A stretch of DNA of 64,000 nt from Rahnella bruchi (GCF_003614975.1 NZ_QZWI01000009.1:1-64000), one strand, 5' to 3'. Shown: positions 30,882-42,605, counted from the first letter of the stretch. Made by a program: numbers and translations. Notes: generated by a model not told the origin, from the sequence alone.

Positions 30882-32042
30882 ATGAAACGTTTAGCCATTA
30901 ACGAGCGCCCGGACTGGCGCGAAAAAGCCACGGAGTTTGGCTTCAATTTTCACACCATGTATGGCGAGCCGTACTGGTGTGAAGATGCGTATTACCAGTT
31001 CACGCTGGCGCAGATTGAAGAGATTGAAGACGCCACCGCTGACATTCACCAGATGTGCCTGAAAGTGGTTGAGCGCGTGGTGAATGACGACAAGCTGATG
31101 GCGAAATTCCAGATCCCGAAACACGTATGGGAATTTGTCCGCAGTTCGTGGCGGACAAATCAACCTTCGCTGTATTCACGTCTGGACCTGGCTTACGACG
31201 GAATCAATCCGCCTAAGTTGCTGGAAAATAACGCCGATACACCGACCTCTTTGTATGAAGCGGCCTTTTTCCAGTGGCTGTGGCTGGAAGATCAAATCGC
31301 GGCGGGCAACCTGACTCAGGATGCTGACCAGTTCAACAGTTTGCAGGAAAAACTGATCGAGCGTTTTGCCGAGCTGAAAAACGAACATGGTTTTTCTCTG
31401 CTGCACATCGCCTGCTGTCAGGACACCGAAGAAGATCGCGGTACTGTGCAATATTTGCAAGACTGCGCGCTGGAAGCCGAACTGGCCAGCGAGTTCCTGT
31501 TTATTGAAGAAATCGGTCTGGGAGAGCGCGGGCAATTCACAGACACGCAGAATCAGGTGATCTCTAATCTGTTCAAGCTGTATCCGTGGGAATTCATGTT
31601 CCGCGAAGTGTTCGCCACCAAGCTGGAAGATGCCGGTGTACGCTGGCTGGAACCTGCCTGGAAGGCCATTCTGTCGAATAAAGCGCTGCTTCCGCTGTTG
31701 TGGGAAATGTTCCCGGATCACCCCAATCTGCTACCGGCCTATTTCGCCGAAGATGCGCATCCGGAACTCGATCACTACGTCGTGAAACCGCTGTTCTCAC
31801 GCGAAGGCGCTAACATCAAGGTCATCGAAAAAGGCCAGGAAGTGGCGAGCGTAGAAGGCCCGTATGGCGCTGAAGGCATGATCGTGCAACAGTTCCATCC
31901 GTTGCCGGTATTTGAAGGCAGCTATACTCTGATCGGCAGCTGGCTGGTGAATGATCAACCTTGCGGTATCGGCATACGCGAAGATAAAGCGTTGATCACG
32001 CAGGATCTGTCACGTTTCTATCCGCATACGATTGTCGGATAA
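30882..32042 (+). CDS. ygiC: glutathionylspermidine synthase-family protein YgiC
   Basis: A 386-residue ATP-grasp protein (GSP_synth family, synthetase domain only). Typical segments are [44 protein letters not shown] and [11 protein letters not shown]. It starts nine bases after ygiB. Glutathionylspermidine synthesis has not been shown for YgiC; the call is by family. Confidence 0.93.
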   Translation: MKRLAINERPDWREKATEFGFNFHTMYGEPYWCEDAYYQFTLAQIEEIEDATADIHQMCLKVVERVVNDDKLMAKFQIPKHVWEFVRSSWRTNQPSLYSRLDLAYDGINPPKLLENNADTPTSLYEAAFFQWLWLEDQIAAGNLTQDADQFNSLQEKLIERFAELKNEHGFSLLHIACCQDTEEDRGTVQYLQDCALEAELASEFLFIEEIGLGERGQFTDTQNQVISNLFKLYPWEFMFREVFATKLEDAGVRWLEPAWKAILSNKALLPLLWEMFPDHPNLLPAYFAEDAHPELDHYVVKPLFSREGANIKVIEKGQEVASVEGPYGAEGMIVQQFHPLPVFEGSYTLIGSWLVNDQPCGIGIREDKALITQDLSRFYPHTIVG

Positions 32043-32052
32043 ACCGCGTAAA

Positions 32053-32084
32053 AAAGGATAATGAAGAAATTCATTATCCTTTTG
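32053..32084. terminator. bidirectional terminator between ygiC and ygiD
   Basis: Stem AAAGGATAATGAA/TTCATTATCCTTT with loop GAAA, between convergent genes. Confidence 0.85.
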
Positions 32085-32094
32085 TTTTAATGTT

Positions 32095-32886
32095 TTATCC
32101 TACCTGAACAGAAAGCATAGAAAGCGATCCCATTACGATCCCATCAGTCGGCTGAGTAATTGGCTCCGCACCATCCCACGCGCCTAAAACATACAGCAAT
32201 GGCAGATAGTGATCCGGAGACGGATTCGATAGCGCACCGCCCTCATGTTCCATAAACTTCACCAGAGGATGATCTTTCGCCTCGCCCTTCCAGCTCAGGT
32301 TATCTTTGACATATTTCTCGAAGGCAATCGCCCACGGATACGGCTCGCCGTTGCCGTCCCATTTCACCATGCGCAGGTTATGCACCACGTTCCCGCTGGC
32401 GACAATCATCACGCCTTCGTCACGCAGAACCGCCAGTTTCTTACCTAACTCATAGTGATATTCCGGCGGCTGCGTACCGTCAATGCTCAGCTGAATCACC
32501 GGGATATCGGCGTCCGGATACATCTTGATCAGCACGCCCCATGTACCGTGGTCAAAACCCCACTCGCTGGTGTCAGCCATCACATTCACCGGACTGAGCA
32601 ATTCCTGAACCCGTTTCGCCAGAGCCGGTGAACCCGGAGCCGGATAACGTTTATCAAACAGCGCCTGCGGAAAACCGCCAAAGTCGTGAATGGTGCGCGG
32701 TTTTTCCATCGCCGTCACTGCGGTTCCGCGAGTGAACCAGTGAGCAGAAACCGCCAGAATCGCTTTTGGCCGTGGTAATGATTCGCCCAGCGCATGCCAG
32801 GCACGGGTATAAATGTTGTCTTCCAGCACGTTCATCGGGCTACCGTGGCCTAAGAAAAGTGCGGGCATACGTTGGGTTGTCATCAT
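32095..32886 (-). CDS. ygiD: 4,5-DOPA-extradiol-dioxygenase-like protein YgiD
   Basis: A 263-residue LigB/DODA-family non-haem metal dioxygenase. His ligands are in FLGHGSPMNV and VSAHWFTRG, with the second half WGFDHGTWGVLIKMYP and ASGNVVHNLRM. Two adjacent ATG codons (32886 and 32883) lie behind AAGGA; the latter has better spacing. Its natural substrate in enterobacteria is not settled. Confidence 0.92.
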   Translation of the reverse strand: MMTTQRMPALFLGHGSPMNVLEDNIYTRAWHALGESLPRPKAILAVSAHWFTRGTAVTAMEKPRTIHDFGGFPQALFDKRYPAPGSPALAKRVQELLSPVNVMADTSEWGFDHGTWGVLIKMYPDADIPVIQLSIDGTQPPEYHYELGKKLAVLRDEGVMIVASGNVVHNLRMVKWDGNGEPYPWAIAFEKYVKDNLSWKGEAKDHPLVKFMEHEGGALSNPSPDHYLPLLYVLGAWDGAEPITQPTDGIVMGSLSMLSVQVG

Positions 32887-33075
32887 AAATTCCTTACCGC
32901 AGATAAAAGTGAGCGGGCCGAAAAGCGGCCTCCGCGTGATTTCATTACGGTACTCTTTTTGATTACGGGTTACAGCCGGATAACCATGAAGGAGATGTTC
33001 AATAAATTTGATGAGACAAATCAAAAGAAGAAGCAGGGAAATTACGCTTAAGACAAATTGCAGGATTCAAAAGCA

Positions 33076-33097
33076 AAAGGCCGCATAAGCGGCCTTT
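33076..33097 (-). terminator. terminator of ribB
   Basis: Stem AAAGGCCGC/GCGGCCTTT with loop ATAA, downstream of the ribB stop on the minus strand. Confidence 0.8.
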
Positions 33098-33133
33098 CTG
33101 TTACGCACGATAGGTCTACGCACTACCGGTCAT

Positions 33134-33787
33134 TCAGCTTGCCTGACGGGTCTGCGCCTGACGGTAAGCCACCAGATCGGCGATGGTAACAACCGGCATA
33201 TTATGCTGACGGGCAAAGACGATCACTTCCGGCGCATGCGCCATGCTGCCATCATCATTGGTCAGTTCACACAGCACGCCGAAGGGCTTCAGGCCTGCCA
33301 GTGTCGCCAGATCAATAGAGGCTTCTGTGTGACCGCCGCGGGTCAGAACACCACCTGCCTGTGCGCGCAGCGGGAAGATATGCCCTGGGCGGTTCAGGTC
33401 AGAAGGTTTTGCGCCGTCTTTGATTGCCGCACGGATAGTCGTGATGCGGTCAGCAGCAGAAACACCAGTGGTCACACCTTCAACCGCTTCAATCGTCACG
33501 GTGAAAGGGGTCTGGAACGGGCTGGAGTTGTTCTCAACCATCATCGGCAAGTCCAGCTTTTTACGGCTGTCTTCGTTCATGGTGAGGCACACAATTCCGC
33601 TGCCGTGGCGAATCGTCAGCGCCATTTGCTCAACGGTCATGTTTTCAGCGGCAAAGATTAAATCGCCTTCGTTTTCACGATCTTCGTCATCCAGTACCAA
33701 CACACCAACACCGTTACGCATGGCGTCAAGTGCACGCTCAACACGTTCAGCTGATGTACCGAATTCGGAAAGTAGGGTCTGATTCAT
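33134..33787 (-). CDS. ribB: 3,4-dihydroxy-2-butanone 4-phosphate synthase RibB
   Basis: A 217-residue enzyme converting ribulose 5-phosphate to dihydroxybutanone phosphate in riboflavin synthesis. Active-site motifs are [41 protein letters not shown] and [15 protein letters not shown]. The start is ATG 33787 ([10 protein letters not shown]). A 5' FMN riboswitch controls it. Confidence 0.96.
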   Translation of the reverse strand: MNQTLLSEFGTSAERVERALDAMRNGVGVLVLDDEDRENEGDLIFAAENMTVEQMALTIRHGSGIVCLTMNEDSRKKLDLPMMVENNSSPFQTPFTVTIEAVEGVTTGVSAADRITTIRAAIKDGAKPSDLNRPGHIFPLRAQAGGVLTRGGHTEASIDLATLAGLKPFGVLCELTNDDGSMAHAPEVIVFARQHNMPVVTIADLVAYRQAQTRQAS

Positions 33788-33925
33788 GGTAAAAATAACC
33801 TCATGTTCTGTATGTGGATTACCAGAATCAGGGCGTCTTGAGGAGGCTAGCTGCGGCAGCCGCATGGCGTGCTACAGTTATAAAAAATAACGCAGCGGGC
33901 AATAATATGCCCGGCTTGAATCGTT

Positions 33926-34092
33926 ACTCTCTCCCATCCGGACTTTAACCGTCGGCCCCGGAATTACACCGGATCTGCTGACCTCTAACCCCGAAGGATT
34001 GAGCGCTCGCGGGCTTCCACATGGAAGGATTATGACTCTTCCGATATTCCGTGGTTTACCGCCGGTGGGGACTTTCACCCCGCCCTGAGAAT
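33926..34092 (-). promoter_or_regulatory. FMN riboswitch (RFN element) in the ribB leader
   Basis: Read on the minus strand the leader contains the conserved RFN pieces in order: AGGGCGGGGTGAAAGTCCCC, ACCGGCGGTAA, a variable arm, AGCCCGCGAGCG, GGTCAGCAGATCCGGTG, AATTCCGGGGCCGACGGTTA and AAGTCCGGATGGGAGA. FMN binding lowers ribB expression. The remainder of the 440-bp ribB-ubiK spacer holds the divergent promoters. Confidence 0.95.
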
Positions 34093-34228
34093 AAGCAAAG
34101 CAACTATAGCGCCAATAAATGAGCAGAGCAATCCTGCGGATTGGCCAATTAGTGCCACTGATGGTTTATAGAAACGGCGTCAGCGATTACACTAAGGGAA
34201 AGCACCTCCTTCGAGAAAAGGAATAATC

Positions 34229-34501
34229 ATGATTGACCCGAAAAAAATTGAACAAATTGCCCGCCAGGTTCACGAATCTATGCCTAAAGGGATCCGTGAG
34301 TTTGGTGAAGATGCCGAAAAGAAAATCCGTCAGGTATTACAGGCGCAGTTCAGCCGTATGGATTTAGTCAATCGCGAAGAGTTTGACGTTCAGACGCAGG
34401 TTTTACTGCGCACCCGCGAAAAGCTGGCCGTACTGGAACAACGTCTCGCGGCGCTGGAAGCCAAACAGACTGAAGCGGTAAAACCGCAAGATCCGGCCTG
34501 A
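34229..34501 (+). CDS. ubiK: ubiquinone biosynthesis accessory factor UbiK
   Basis: A 90-residue BMFP family protein (YqiC). [17 protein letters not shown] leads to an amphipathic segment and a C-terminal coiled coil ([18 protein letters not shown]). UbiK assists the UbiJ-containing Coq assembly in aerobic ubiquinone synthesis. Start behind AAAAGGAAT. Confidence 0.93.
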   Translation: MIDPKKIEQIARQVHESMPKGIREFGEDAEKKIRQVLQAQFSRMDLVNREEFDVQTQVLLRTREKLAVLEQRLAALEAKQTEAVKPQDPA

Positions 34502-34535
34502 CTGTCGCTGAGCGCAGAAGTCGATCCAGAAACAG

Positions 34536-34562
34536 AAAAGGCCTGCTAAGGAGGCCTTTTTA
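34536..34562. terminator. terminator after ubiK
   Basis: Stem AAAAGGCCT/AGGCCTTTT with loop GCTAAGG, followed by T. It may also serve the convergent transporter gene. Confidence 0.8.
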
Positions 34563-34578
34563 CTGTGAACTCATGCAG

Positions 34579-35829
34579 TTATCTGGCGCTAATTACCGCT
34601 TTAGCGCGGGGCAACAGCAGCGATAACGCCGCAAACACCACCACCGCGTACAGCGCTTTCCAGCCGACCATCGCCAGCAATCCGCAGCACAATACCGCAC
34701 CCAGCATCGCCATCCATTTTGAACGCCCTTTCAGGATCCGCGTACCCGCCAGCATACAAAGCAGGTAGATCAGGATGAAAATACCGTTGGCGTAAGTGAT
34801 CAGTGCCCCCAGCGGCAAATGCAGCCAGTAAATCAGCAGGGTAAACAACATACAGCTGCCGACCACCAGATTCAGCGCAGCGACCGGCACCTGCTGAGAG
34901 GATAGCTGTGCCAGCTTACTTTGCGGCTTGAGCTGAGCCTGCGACCACACCAGCCGGGCAAAACTTTGGGTGTAAATATTCACGCTGGCAAAACACGCCA
35001 GATAGCCGATGATACAGGCCACCCACAGCGCTTTTTGTCCGAACAGTTGCACGACGATGCCAGGTAGCGAAGCCCCCGCTTCCCGCCTTTCTCCCCACGC
35101 ATGGAATTTCAGCACCGCGACAGTACAACCCCAGTAAACAGCGCCCGCCACCAGCATGCCGATCAGCAGAGCACGGGGGAAATCCCGTTTCGGATTGCGG
35201 AATTCTGTCGCCAGATGAGCAAAAGCTTCCAGGCCGACAAAGCACCAGAACATGACCGCCAGCGCATCAAACAGGTTTGAGGGTGAAACGTCACGTATCG
35301 CAGGTAACGGAATTTCAGGCAGGGAAATTCCGCCTTTCCACCAGATGGCAATCACCAGCGCGATCACCAGCAGAGCAATCAGCGTCTGTATATTGGCGCT
35401 CGAACCGGCACTGCGTGTGCCCAAAAACCAGATAACCAGCAACGTTGCGAGCTGTACCAGCAGAAGATTTTCACTGCTCCAGCCAAATGCCGCCTGCCAG
35501 AAACCGGCGGCGATATGCAGCGCGGCCGGTAAGCCGACCGGTATAACTGACAGAAACAGCCAGCCGGTGACGCGCGCCATATGCGGACCGAATGCTTTCC
35601 CAACAAAATGCGCCGCGCCGCCTGCGCTGGGGAAATGCCTTCCCAGCGCGGCGAAGCCGATAGCGATGGGAAACACCAGCAGGATAAGCACCGGCCACGC
35701 CCACAGGCTATCGTTTTGCGCCAGTTGTGCCGCAAGCGCAGGCACGGCAAAAACACCGGTTCCCAGCAACGAAGTGGATAACAACCCGACACCCTGCGCC
35801 AGGCTTAATTCCTGTTTTAATCCGCTCAC
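34579..35829 (-). CDS. yjeH: APC-family L-methionine / branched-chain amino acid exporter YjeH-like
   Basis: A 416-residue transporter with about 12 membrane helices of the amino acid-polyamine-organocation superfamily. The start SGLKQELSLAQGVGLLSTSL and LLGTGVFAVPALAAQLAQ match YjeH; conserved later parts are MFWCFVGLEAFAHLATEF and RNPKRDFPRALLIG. YjeH exports Met, Leu, Ile and Val in E. coli, where the gene lies elsewhere; at this site it is a local insertion between ubiK and hldE. Confidence 0.88.
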   Translation of the reverse strand: MSGLKQELSLAQGVGLLSTSLLGTGVFAVPALAAQLAQNDSLWAWPVLILLVFPIAIGFAALGRHFPSAGGAAHFVGKAFGPHMARVTGWLFLSVIPVGLPAALHIAAGFWQAAFGWSSENLLLVQLATLLVIWFLGTRSAGSSANIQTLIALLVIALVIAIWWKGGISLPEIPLPAIRDVSPSNLFDALAVMFWCFVGLEAFAHLATEFRNPKRDFPRALLIGMLVAGAVYWGCTVAVLKFHAWGERREAGASLPGIVVQLFGQKALWVACIIGYLACFASVNIYTQSFARLVWSQAQLKPQSKLAQLSSQQVPVAALNLVVGSCMLFTLLIYWLHLPLGALITYANGIFILIYLLCMLAGTRILKGRSKWMAMLGAVLCCGLLAMVGWKALYAVVVFAALSLLLPRAKAVISAR

Positions 35830-35894
35830 AACGTTAACCCGCTCACAACAAAGTCACTTCCGTTTTGTGCTATTGACGAAATAATCAAAAAGAA

Positions 35895-35919
35895 AAAGGG
35901 CTTATCAGATAAGCCCTTT
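35895..35919 (-). terminator. terminator of the ygiF-glnE-hldE operon
   Basis: Stem AAAGGGCTTATC/GATAAGCCCTTT with a one-base loop; on the minus strand it is followed by TTCTTTTTG. It lies just after the hldE stop. Confidence 0.85.
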
Positions 35920-35941
35920 CATGAAAACAGCCGGTGTTAAA

Positions 35942-37369
35942 TCAGTCCTGCGCTTTGATCTGATTGATGATTTTGGTGGTAGATAAACCATCTTCAAAAT
36001 TCAGTACGCGCACTTCACCGCCATTCGCCCAGACTTCCTCACTACCGGCAATTTGCTCAGGCTTATAGTCGCCGCCTTTGACCAGCAAATCAGGCAGGAT
36101 CCCGGCGATCAAACGCTGTGGCGTATCCTCTTCGAAAGAAACGACCCAGTCGACTGCACCCAGCGCACCCAGCACGATCATGCGGTTTTGCAGCGCATTC
36201 ACCGGACGGGTTTCGCCTTTAAGACGTTTGGTCGAGGCATCGCTGTTGACCGCAACAATCAGACGGTCGCCCAGTTTGCGGGCATTGGCCAGATAAGAAA
36301 CGTGTCCTGCATGCAGGATGTCGAAGATGCCGTTGGTCATCACGACTTTTTCGCCACGCTGACGCGCCATCGCCACAGCCGCTTTCAGCTGTTCTTCATT
36401 CATCACGCCAAAACCGACGTCCGAACGCCCGCCGATGGCGTTTTCCAGCTCAACCGGAGAAACGGTAGACGTACCGAGTTTACCGACCACCACACCGGCG
36501 GCGGCATTGGCCAGGAAGCAGGACTCTTCCAGCGTATTCCCGGCTGCCAGAGCCGCTGCCAGCGTACCGATCACCGTGTCACCGGCACCGGTCACGTCAT
36601 ACACTTCCTGCGCCTGCGTGGGCATATGGAAAGGCGCTTTGCCCGGCTGCAATAAGGTCATGCCGTGCTCGGAACGGGTGACCAGCAACGCAGAAAGCTC
36701 GAAATCAGCAATCAGCTGCATACCGCGCGTGACGATTTCATCTTCGTTTTTACAGCGACCGACAACGGCTTCGAATTCGGACAGATTTGGCGTCAGCAAC
36801 GTCGCACCACGATAACGTTCAAAGTCAGAACCTTTAGGATCCACCAGCACCGGCACACCGGCTTTTCTCGCCAGCTGGATCATCTTCTGAACTTCTGTCA
36901 GCGCGCCTTTGGCGTAGTCGGAAAGCACCAGCGCACCGCTTTGCGGTAACGCCTGCTCGATTTTGGTCAGCATCGGCTGGAGATCAACACCTTCAAAACC
37001 TTCTTCAAAGTCGAGGCGGATCAGTTGCTGATTACGGGACAAAATGCGCAGTTTGGTGATAGTCGGATGAGTCGGCAACGCCACAAAATCGCAGTTTACT
37101 TTCACTTCCGCCAGACGTTCGCTCAGCGCACGTGCCGCGTCATCCACACCTGTCAGGCCGATGAGACGCGAAGAAGCACCGAGAGACGAAATGTTCATCG
37201 CCACGTTTGCCGCGCCGCCAGGCCGTTCCTCGATAGTATTCACCTTCACGACCGGTACCGGCGCTTCAGGCGAAATCCGGTTAGTCGGGCCATACCAGTA
37301 GCGGTCTAACATTACGTCACCGACCACCAGCACACCGGCACGGTGGAAATCAGGCAAAGTCACTTTCAT
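35942..37369 (-). CDS. hldE: bifunctional heptose 7-phosphate kinase / heptose 1-phosphate adenylyltransferase HldE
   Basis: A 475-residue two-domain enzyme of ADP-L-glycero-D-manno-heptose synthesis for the LPS inner core. The N-terminal PfkB-type kinase has [23 protein letters not shown] and [14 protein letters not shown]; the C-terminal nucleotidyltransferase has [17 protein letters not shown]. Start ATG 37369 is chosen over the longer frame. Downstream of glnE in an operon. Confidence 0.95.
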   Translation of the reverse strand: MKVTLPDFHRAGVLVVGDVMLDRYWYGPTNRISPEAPVPVVKVNTIEERPGGAANVAMNISSLGASSRLIGLTGVDDAARALSERLAEVKVNCDFVALPTHPTITKLRILSRNQQLIRLDFEEGFEGVDLQPMLTKIEQALPQSGALVLSDYAKGALTEVQKMIQLARKAGVPVLVDPKGSDFERYRGATLLTPNLSEFEAVVGRCKNEDEIVTRGMQLIADFELSALLVTRSEHGMTLLQPGKAPFHMPTQAQEVYDVTGAGDTVIGTLAAALAAGNTLEESCFLANAAAGVVVGKLGTSTVSPVELENAIGGRSDVGFGVMNEEQLKAAVAMARQRGEKVVMTNGIFDILHAGHVSYLANARKLGDRLIVAVNSDASTKRLKGETRPVNALQNRMIVLGALGAVDWVVSFEEDTPQRLIAGILPDLLVKGGDYKPEQIAGSEEVWANGGEVRVLNFEDGLSTTKIINQIKAQD

Positions 37370-37456
37370 CCCAAGACTCCAAAACAGATAAATCAAATCG
37401 GGTAAACACAATGCGCCGGATAATATCACAAGCGCCTGTTACCCGAATAAAAACCC

Positions 37457-40294
37457 TTAGCCCAGCCAGTTCGCCCAGCTGGCGCGGATTTGCGTACGCT
37501 CCGTCGCAAAGCATTCTGCGGCCACTTTTCCGCTGTGTTCCTGCAAGGCGAGGTGATGGATTTCATCACGCAGCGTGACATAAGCCTGCGTCAGATTTCG
37601 CGCCTCTTCCTCCGGCATGATGTCGTATTGCGCCATCAGCTCGAAAATCCTCACATTATCGGACCAGCGGGTCAGCTTTGGCTCGTCGTGAGCAAAGCGT
37701 AAGACCAGATATTGTGCAATGAATTCAATATCAGTGATGCCGCCCGGATCGGTTTTCAGATCAAACTGGTCAGCTTTTTTACTGCCCAGATGCGCATACA
37801 TTTTCTCCCGCATTTCACGCACTTCTTTGCGCAACCCTTCGTCATCACGCTGGCGGCACAAAATATCGCGGCGCGTGGCGTTAAACTGCTGCGTCAGCTG
37901 CGGGTCACCATAGACCACGCGTGCACGGACCAGCGCCTGATGCTCCCACGTCCAGGCCTCATTGGCCTGATAATCCGCAAACGCTTCAATGGTGCTGACC
38001 AGCATGCCGGAAGCACCCGAAGGCCGCAGACGCGCATCGACTTCATACAAAATGCCGGATGATGTTCGCGTGCTGAACAGATGCATAATGCGTTGCGCCA
38101 GCCGCAGATAAAACTGACGCCCGTCAATGACCCGCTCTCCGTCGGTCATGACTTCCGGTGCGCAATCAAGCAGGAAAACCAGATCCAGATCGGAACTGTA
38201 GCCCAGTTCCCAGCCGCCAAGTTTGCCGTAACCAATGACGGCAAAACCACGCCCTTCGCGGTGCTGAAGATGCGCTGGCTGGCCGTATTTTACGACCATC
38301 TGTTCCCACGCCTGCTGCACCACAACGTCGAGAATCGCTTCGGCGAGATAGGTCAAATGATCACTGACTTTCATCACCGGCAATGCGCCGGAAATATCCC
38401 CGGCAGCGATGCGCAGATGCTGGGCCTGCTTAAACTGACGCACAGCTTCAAGCTGCTGCTCTTCATCTTCTGTCGGCACGCGCATCAGATACTGGCGCAG
38501 TTCATCGCGGTAGGCGGTCAGTTCAATCGGCTGATACAACGTGCGCGGATCAAGTAACTCATCGAGCAATAGCGGATGACGGGCCAGCTGCGTCGCGACC
38601 ATCGGGGACGCAGCACACAGGCGGATTAACTGTTTGAGCGCACCGGGATATTCCACCAGCAGCTCGATATAAGTGGTACGCGTGACGATGTTCAGCAGCA
38701 GTTGCATCAGGCGCTGAAGTGTCACGTCGGCATTTTTGTAGGTACACACCTGCGCCAGCAGGCGCGGCATCAGTAAATCCAGTTGCTCGCGCCCACGCGG
38801 TCCGATGGTGCGTTTATCGACGTCCCTGCGGAATTCGGCAATTTGCTGCAAGACATGGCGCTGCGCGTTTTCATTGAGCAGGGGAACCAGTGGCGCCAGT
38901 TCGGCAGGTTCCAGCGCGTCAATCCACAAACTGCTGAACTGCGCCTGTTGCTGATCGTCTTCTGCCTCCGGAGAGTCATCCCCAATCAGATCGTTAAATA
39001 CCGCGCGCACGGCCTGCATGTGAGCATTCACTGCATCCAGAAGCTGTGGCCAGCCGGCATAATCCATTCCCCAGGCCAGACGAGCCTGATTCAGTTCGTC
39101 AGAAGGTAAGGTTTGTGTCTGCTCATCGGAAATGGCCTGCAACAGGTTTTCCAGCCGACGCAGGAACAGATAACTGGTGCGCAGTTGCAGCACCTGCTCG
39201 ACCGGCAGCAACCCCAGATTCTCCAGCGCCTGCAACGTCGGCAACAATGCACGCAATTGCAGCGCCGGTTCACGTCCGCCACGGATCAGCTGGAAAACCT
39301 GAACAATAAATTCAATCTCGCGGATACCGCCAGCGCCGAGTTTGATGTTGTCTTTCAATCCGCGGCGGCGGACTTCACGCGCGATCATTCCTTTCATATT
39401 GCGTAATGACTGGATCACGCTGAAATCGATGTAACGACGAAAGACAAACGGCATCAGCATTTTGCGCAGTTCCTGACTGCTGATATCTTCCGCGCCGCCC
39501 ATCAGGCGCGCTTTCACCATCGCGTAGCGTTCCCAGTCACGCCCCTGCTCCTGGTAATAATCTTCCAGCGCCGGGAAACTCATCACCAGCGGACCGCTGT
39601 CGCCGAACGGGCGCAAACGCATATCCACACGGTAAACAAAACCGTCGATAGTCGGCTGATCCAACGCCTTGATCAGCCGCTGTCCGAGGCGGGTGAAGAA
39701 CTGGGCATTATCCAGTTCGCGACGTCCGCCACGGGTCTGGCCGTTTTCCGGATAGGCAAAAATAAGGTCGATGTCGGAAGAGAAATTCAGCTCCCCGCCG
39801 CCGAGTTTGCCCATACCGAGGATCAGCATTCTCTGCGGTTCGCCTGCCGCATTCATCGGTGTACCAAATTCACGACAACAGGCGTCGTACAGCCAGTCTC
39901 TGGCGCTGACGATCAGCAGTTCAGCCAGTTCGCTCAGCTGGTGAAGTGTATCTTTGGCTTCACTGGTTTGCGCGGATTGCGACCAGGCAATGCGGGTCAG
40001 AATACGGCGGCGGAACAGGCGCAGCGCTTTCATCAGCCCGTTTTCATCCGTTACACCGGCCAGTGCTTCTTCCAGCCAGGGACGATATAGCTGCCACTCC
40101 TGGGACTGAGGGGGAGTTTCATTGATTTCATGCCACCACTGCCCAAACGCCAGCAGGCTGTCCGTAACGAATTCACTGCTGGTGAGTACGGCCAGTTGTT
40201 GATCATCGGGAAGCGGGAGATTTTCAGGATGTTCACGCCAGCGCTCAAGCAGACTCTGAGCATGACGTTGCAAAACAGAAGAGAGTGGCAACAT
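37457..40294 (-). CDS. glnE: bifunctional glutamine synthetase adenylyltransferase/deadenylase GlnE
   Basis: A 945-residue enzyme that adds and removes AMP on glutamine synthetase. Both nucleotidyltransferase halves are intact: [20 protein letters not shown] (deadenylase) and [20 protein letters not shown] (adenylylase). Start ATG 40294 (MLPLSSVLQ) is preferred to the upstream in-frame ATG. Between ygiF and hldE, as in E. coli. Confidence 0.95.
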   Translation of the reverse strand: MLPLSSVLQRHAQSLLERWREHPENLPLPDDQQLAVLTSSEFVTDSLLAFGQWWHEINETPPQSQEWQLYRPWLEEALAGVTDENGLMKALRLFRRRILTRIAWSQSAQTSEAKDTLHQLSELAELLIVSARDWLYDACCREFGTPMNAAGEPQRMLILGMGKLGGGELNFSSDIDLIFAYPENGQTRGGRRELDNAQFFTRLGQRLIKALDQPTIDGFVYRVDMRLRPFGDSGPLVMSFPALEDYYQEQGRDWERYAMVKARLMGGAEDISSQELRKMLMPFVFRRYIDFSVIQSLRNMKGMIAREVRRRGLKDNIKLGAGGIREIEFIVQVFQLIRGGREPALQLRALLPTLQALENLGLLPVEQVLQLRTSYLFLRRLENLLQAISDEQTQTLPSDELNQARLAWGMDYAGWPQLLDAVNAHMQAVRAVFNDLIGDDSPEAEDDQQQAQFSSLWIDALEPAELAPLVPLLNENAQRHVLQQIAEFRRDVDKRTIGPRGREQLDLLMPRLLAQVCTYKNADVTLQRLMQLLLNIVTRTTYIELLVEYPGALKQLIRLCAASPMVATQLARHPLLLDELLDPRTLYQPIELTAYRDELRQYLMRVPTEDEEQQLEAVRQFKQAQHLRIAAGDISGALPVMKVSDHLTYLAEAILDVVVQQAWEQMVVKYGQPAHLQHREGRGFAVIGYGKLGGWELGYSSDLDLVFLLDCAPEVMTDGERVIDGRQFYLRLAQRIMHLFSTRTSSGILYEVDARLRPSGASGMLVSTIEAFADYQANEAWTWEHQALVRARVVYGDPQLTQQFNATRRDILCRQRDDEGLRKEVREMREKMYAHLGSKKADQFDLKTDPGGITDIEFIAQYLVLRFAHDEPKLTRWSDNVRIFELMAQYDIMPEEEARNLTQAYVTLRDEIHHLALQEHSGKVAAECFATERTQIRASWANWLG

Positions 40295-40351
40295 GAAATC
40301 GGATTCCTTGCAAAAAAAAGCCCGGACAATTTGCCCAGGCTTATCAGTCAA

Positions 40352-41659
40352 TTAACGTGGTTGCCCGTTTAACCAGAACGCATCCATCATCACCGCGTGG
40401 GAACGGGCTGAATCCTCCCAGGCATGCTGTTGCTGAACGATAGCCTGTTGCAGCTCGACCCAGCCGGCAATGTACGCGGCAACGTCTTTCTCAGGGTATG
40501 CACCGGCCAGCAGATGGAAGGTAATAATCTGACGCTTCAGACGTGCCAGCTGGTCGCGATAGCCTTCTTCGGTCAGCGGCTGTGCGAACGCCTCTTTTAA
40601 ATCCGCTGCGGTGCGGCCCAGCATGATGTCGGCAAAGCGCTTGAAAGAACCTTCCAGTTTTTTCGCAGATTTATCATCGATGAATGGCGTCCAGCCTGAA
40701 GTCGCCAGCCAGGAAGTAAGCACTAACTTGCATTTCAGATAGCTGGCGCTGTAACAAATTTCCTGTGCATCAGCAGATTTCTGTTCCAGCACGGGCACCA
40801 GATCGGTCAGTAATGTACGCAGTTCAGAAGAGGCTTTACGCGGTACCAGGCCGCCAAACAGCACCAGAACCTGACGCACGGTTTCTACCGCCTGTAATAC
40901 CGTCAGACGCGCCGTTTTATCGCCACGGACCCACAGTTCTTCGTGATATTGCCAGTGATCCAGCGCCAGTTCGAACATGGCAGACATCGCCTGCTCAAGC
41001 GTCGCTTTTGGCAGGGCTTTGAATACCGGCAAAGGTTTGATTTCCCGTGCAGGATTGCCTTTCGCCAGATGATAGCCGCGGGCTGCCTTGCTGAATCCGC
41101 CCTGACGTAAACCGCCATGTGCTCCGATTTCAGCCGCCAGCGCCAGCAGATCGGCGGTATTGCCTTTTTTCAACTCCAGTTCAACTTCTGCCAGTGCTTC
41201 AGAAAGCTCACCGGCCACCACTTCGCCCTGATCCAGGCCCAGTTCGATCTCGCTTTCGCCGTAAGTGATCACCCACTTCTCACGGGTGAAATCGGTACGG
41301 AACAGCGGAGCCAGTTCTTTTTGCAGTGCGGCAGGCTTACAACCTTCCGGCCAGATATCTTTCGGGAAGGCGCTGAGCTTCAATACCGGCTTTTTCAGCT
41401 CGACATTGTATTCAGGGCGCTGATGCAGTCCGCCCACCACTTTCCCGCCGGTTTTGATGGTCATTTCGTACTGATCGTCGAAACCACGGATACGCAGGCC
41501 AATATCATGCGAACGTAAATAGTTTTCCGCAGTCTCAAAATAGATGTTGGTCAGTTTCGAAGGCGCGGTGTGCACGCTGTTAAAACCAGCGAGTTGCGAA
41601 GGTAATTCGGCGATTGCGGCCGGGGTGGCGATAAATTTTAATTCTATTTCTACGGTCAT
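40352..41659 (-). CDS. ygiF: inorganic triphosphatase YgiF (CYTH-CHAD)
   Basis: A 435-residue protein with an N-terminal CYTH domain (the EIELKF motif and RIRGFDDQYEMTIKTGG) and a C-terminal helical CHAD domain rich in conserved Arg/His/Lys. It hydrolyses inorganic triphosphate. Start ATG 41659 follows AGGAG-like sequence; a longer frame is not supported. First gene of ygiF-glnE-hldE. Confidence 0.94.
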   Translation of the reverse strand: MTVEIELKFIATPAAIAELPSQLAGFNSVHTAPSKLTNIYFETAENYLRSHDIGLRIRGFDDQYEMTIKTGGKVVGGLHQRPEYNVELKKPVLKLSAFPKDIWPEGCKPAALQKELAPLFRTDFTREKWVITYGESEIELGLDQGEVVAGELSEALAEVELELKKGNTADLLALAAEIGAHGGLRQGGFSKAARGYHLAKGNPAREIKPLPVFKALPKATLEQAMSAMFELALDHWQYHEELWVRGDKTARLTVLQAVETVRQVLVLFGGLVPRKASSELRTLLTDLVPVLEQKSADAQEICYSASYLKCKLVLTSWLATSGWTPFIDDKSAKKLEGSFKRFADIMLGRTAADLKEAFAQPLTEEGYRDQLARLKRQIITFHLLAGAYPEKDVAAYIAGWVELQQAIVQQQHAWEDSARSHAVMMDAFWLNGQPR

Positions 41660-41939
41660 AGGAGTCTTCACACCGATTCTTTGCTGCCAAAAGGGATAAA
41701 CGCGTCGCTGCAATTCTATCATAACCACTGCGCGCAAGCCGCATGTTGCGGGATTGTAAGATAGTTCTCATTCCGGTTTATACATTGCGTCGTCACACTG
41801 TTGCCCTTACTATCGGTATCCAAACTTTTAGTACATTTATAAAAGCAATGGCCGGACTGAGGCGGTTGCCGGAAGACGTATCCCGATAAAACGGATCCAC
41901 ACTTCACGTTCCCTAAATTCACAAAGAAACGATGAAATA

Positions 41940-42560
41940 ATGCAGAAATTACGCCTAATTGGTTTCGCTTTGCTTGGTTTAAGCATCACATGGGGCGCTC
42001 ACGCTGATGAGAAGCGCTATATCTCCGACGATTTGATCACCTATATCCACAGTGGTCCGGGTAATCAGTATCGCATTGTTGGCACCCTGAATGCCGGTGA
42101 AGAAGTCACCCTGCGCAGCGTCAACGACAGTACTAAATACGGTGAGATTGTTGATTCAAAAGGTAAAACGGCCTGGATCCCACTGGATCAGTTAAGCAAT
42201 GTGCCGAGCCTGCGTACCCGCGTTCCGGATCTGGAGCAACAGGTGAAAACGCTGACTGACAAGCTGACCAATATTGATTCCAGCTGGAACCAGCGTACTG
42301 CGGAAATGCAGAGCAAGGTTTCTTCCAGCGACGGGATTATCAATGGCCTGAAGAAAGAAAATCAGGATCTGAAAAATCAGCTGATTGTGGCGAAGAAGAA
42401 AGTTGATGCCGTAAACGTTCAGCTCGACGACAAACAAAGAACCATTATTCTGCAATGGTTTATGTACGGCGGCGGCGTTGCTGGCGTGGGTCTGGTTCTG
42501 GGCCTGTTGTTGCCGCATCTGATCCCACGTCGCAGAAAGAAAGATCGCTGGATGAGCTGA
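41940..42560 (+). CDS. ygiM: SH3-domain protein YgiM (TIGR04211 family)
   Basis: A 206-residue membrane protein: signal peptide (LRLIGFALLGLSITWGAHA), an SH3b domain (YISDDLITYIHSGPGNQYR to AWIPLDQL), a coiled coil (about residues 95-165) and a C-terminal membrane helix (WFMYGGGVAGVGLVLGLLLPH) followed by RRRKKDR. It shares a conserved position with cca. Function is not well defined. Confidence 0.92.
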   Translation: MQKLRLIGFALLGLSITWGAHADEKRYISDDLITYIHSGPGNQYRIVGTLNAGEEVTLRSVNDSTKYGEIVDSKGKTAWIPLDQLSNVPSLRTRVPDLEQQVKTLTDKLTNIDSSWNQRTAEMQSKVSSSDGIINGLKKENQDLKNQLIVAKKKVDAVNVQLDDKQRTIILQWFMYGGGVAGVGLVLGLLLPHLIPRRRKKDRWMS

Positions 42561-42605
42561 CAGCTCTACCTCCTGATCAATCCTGTTTAGACATTTTAAT
42601 CCGTT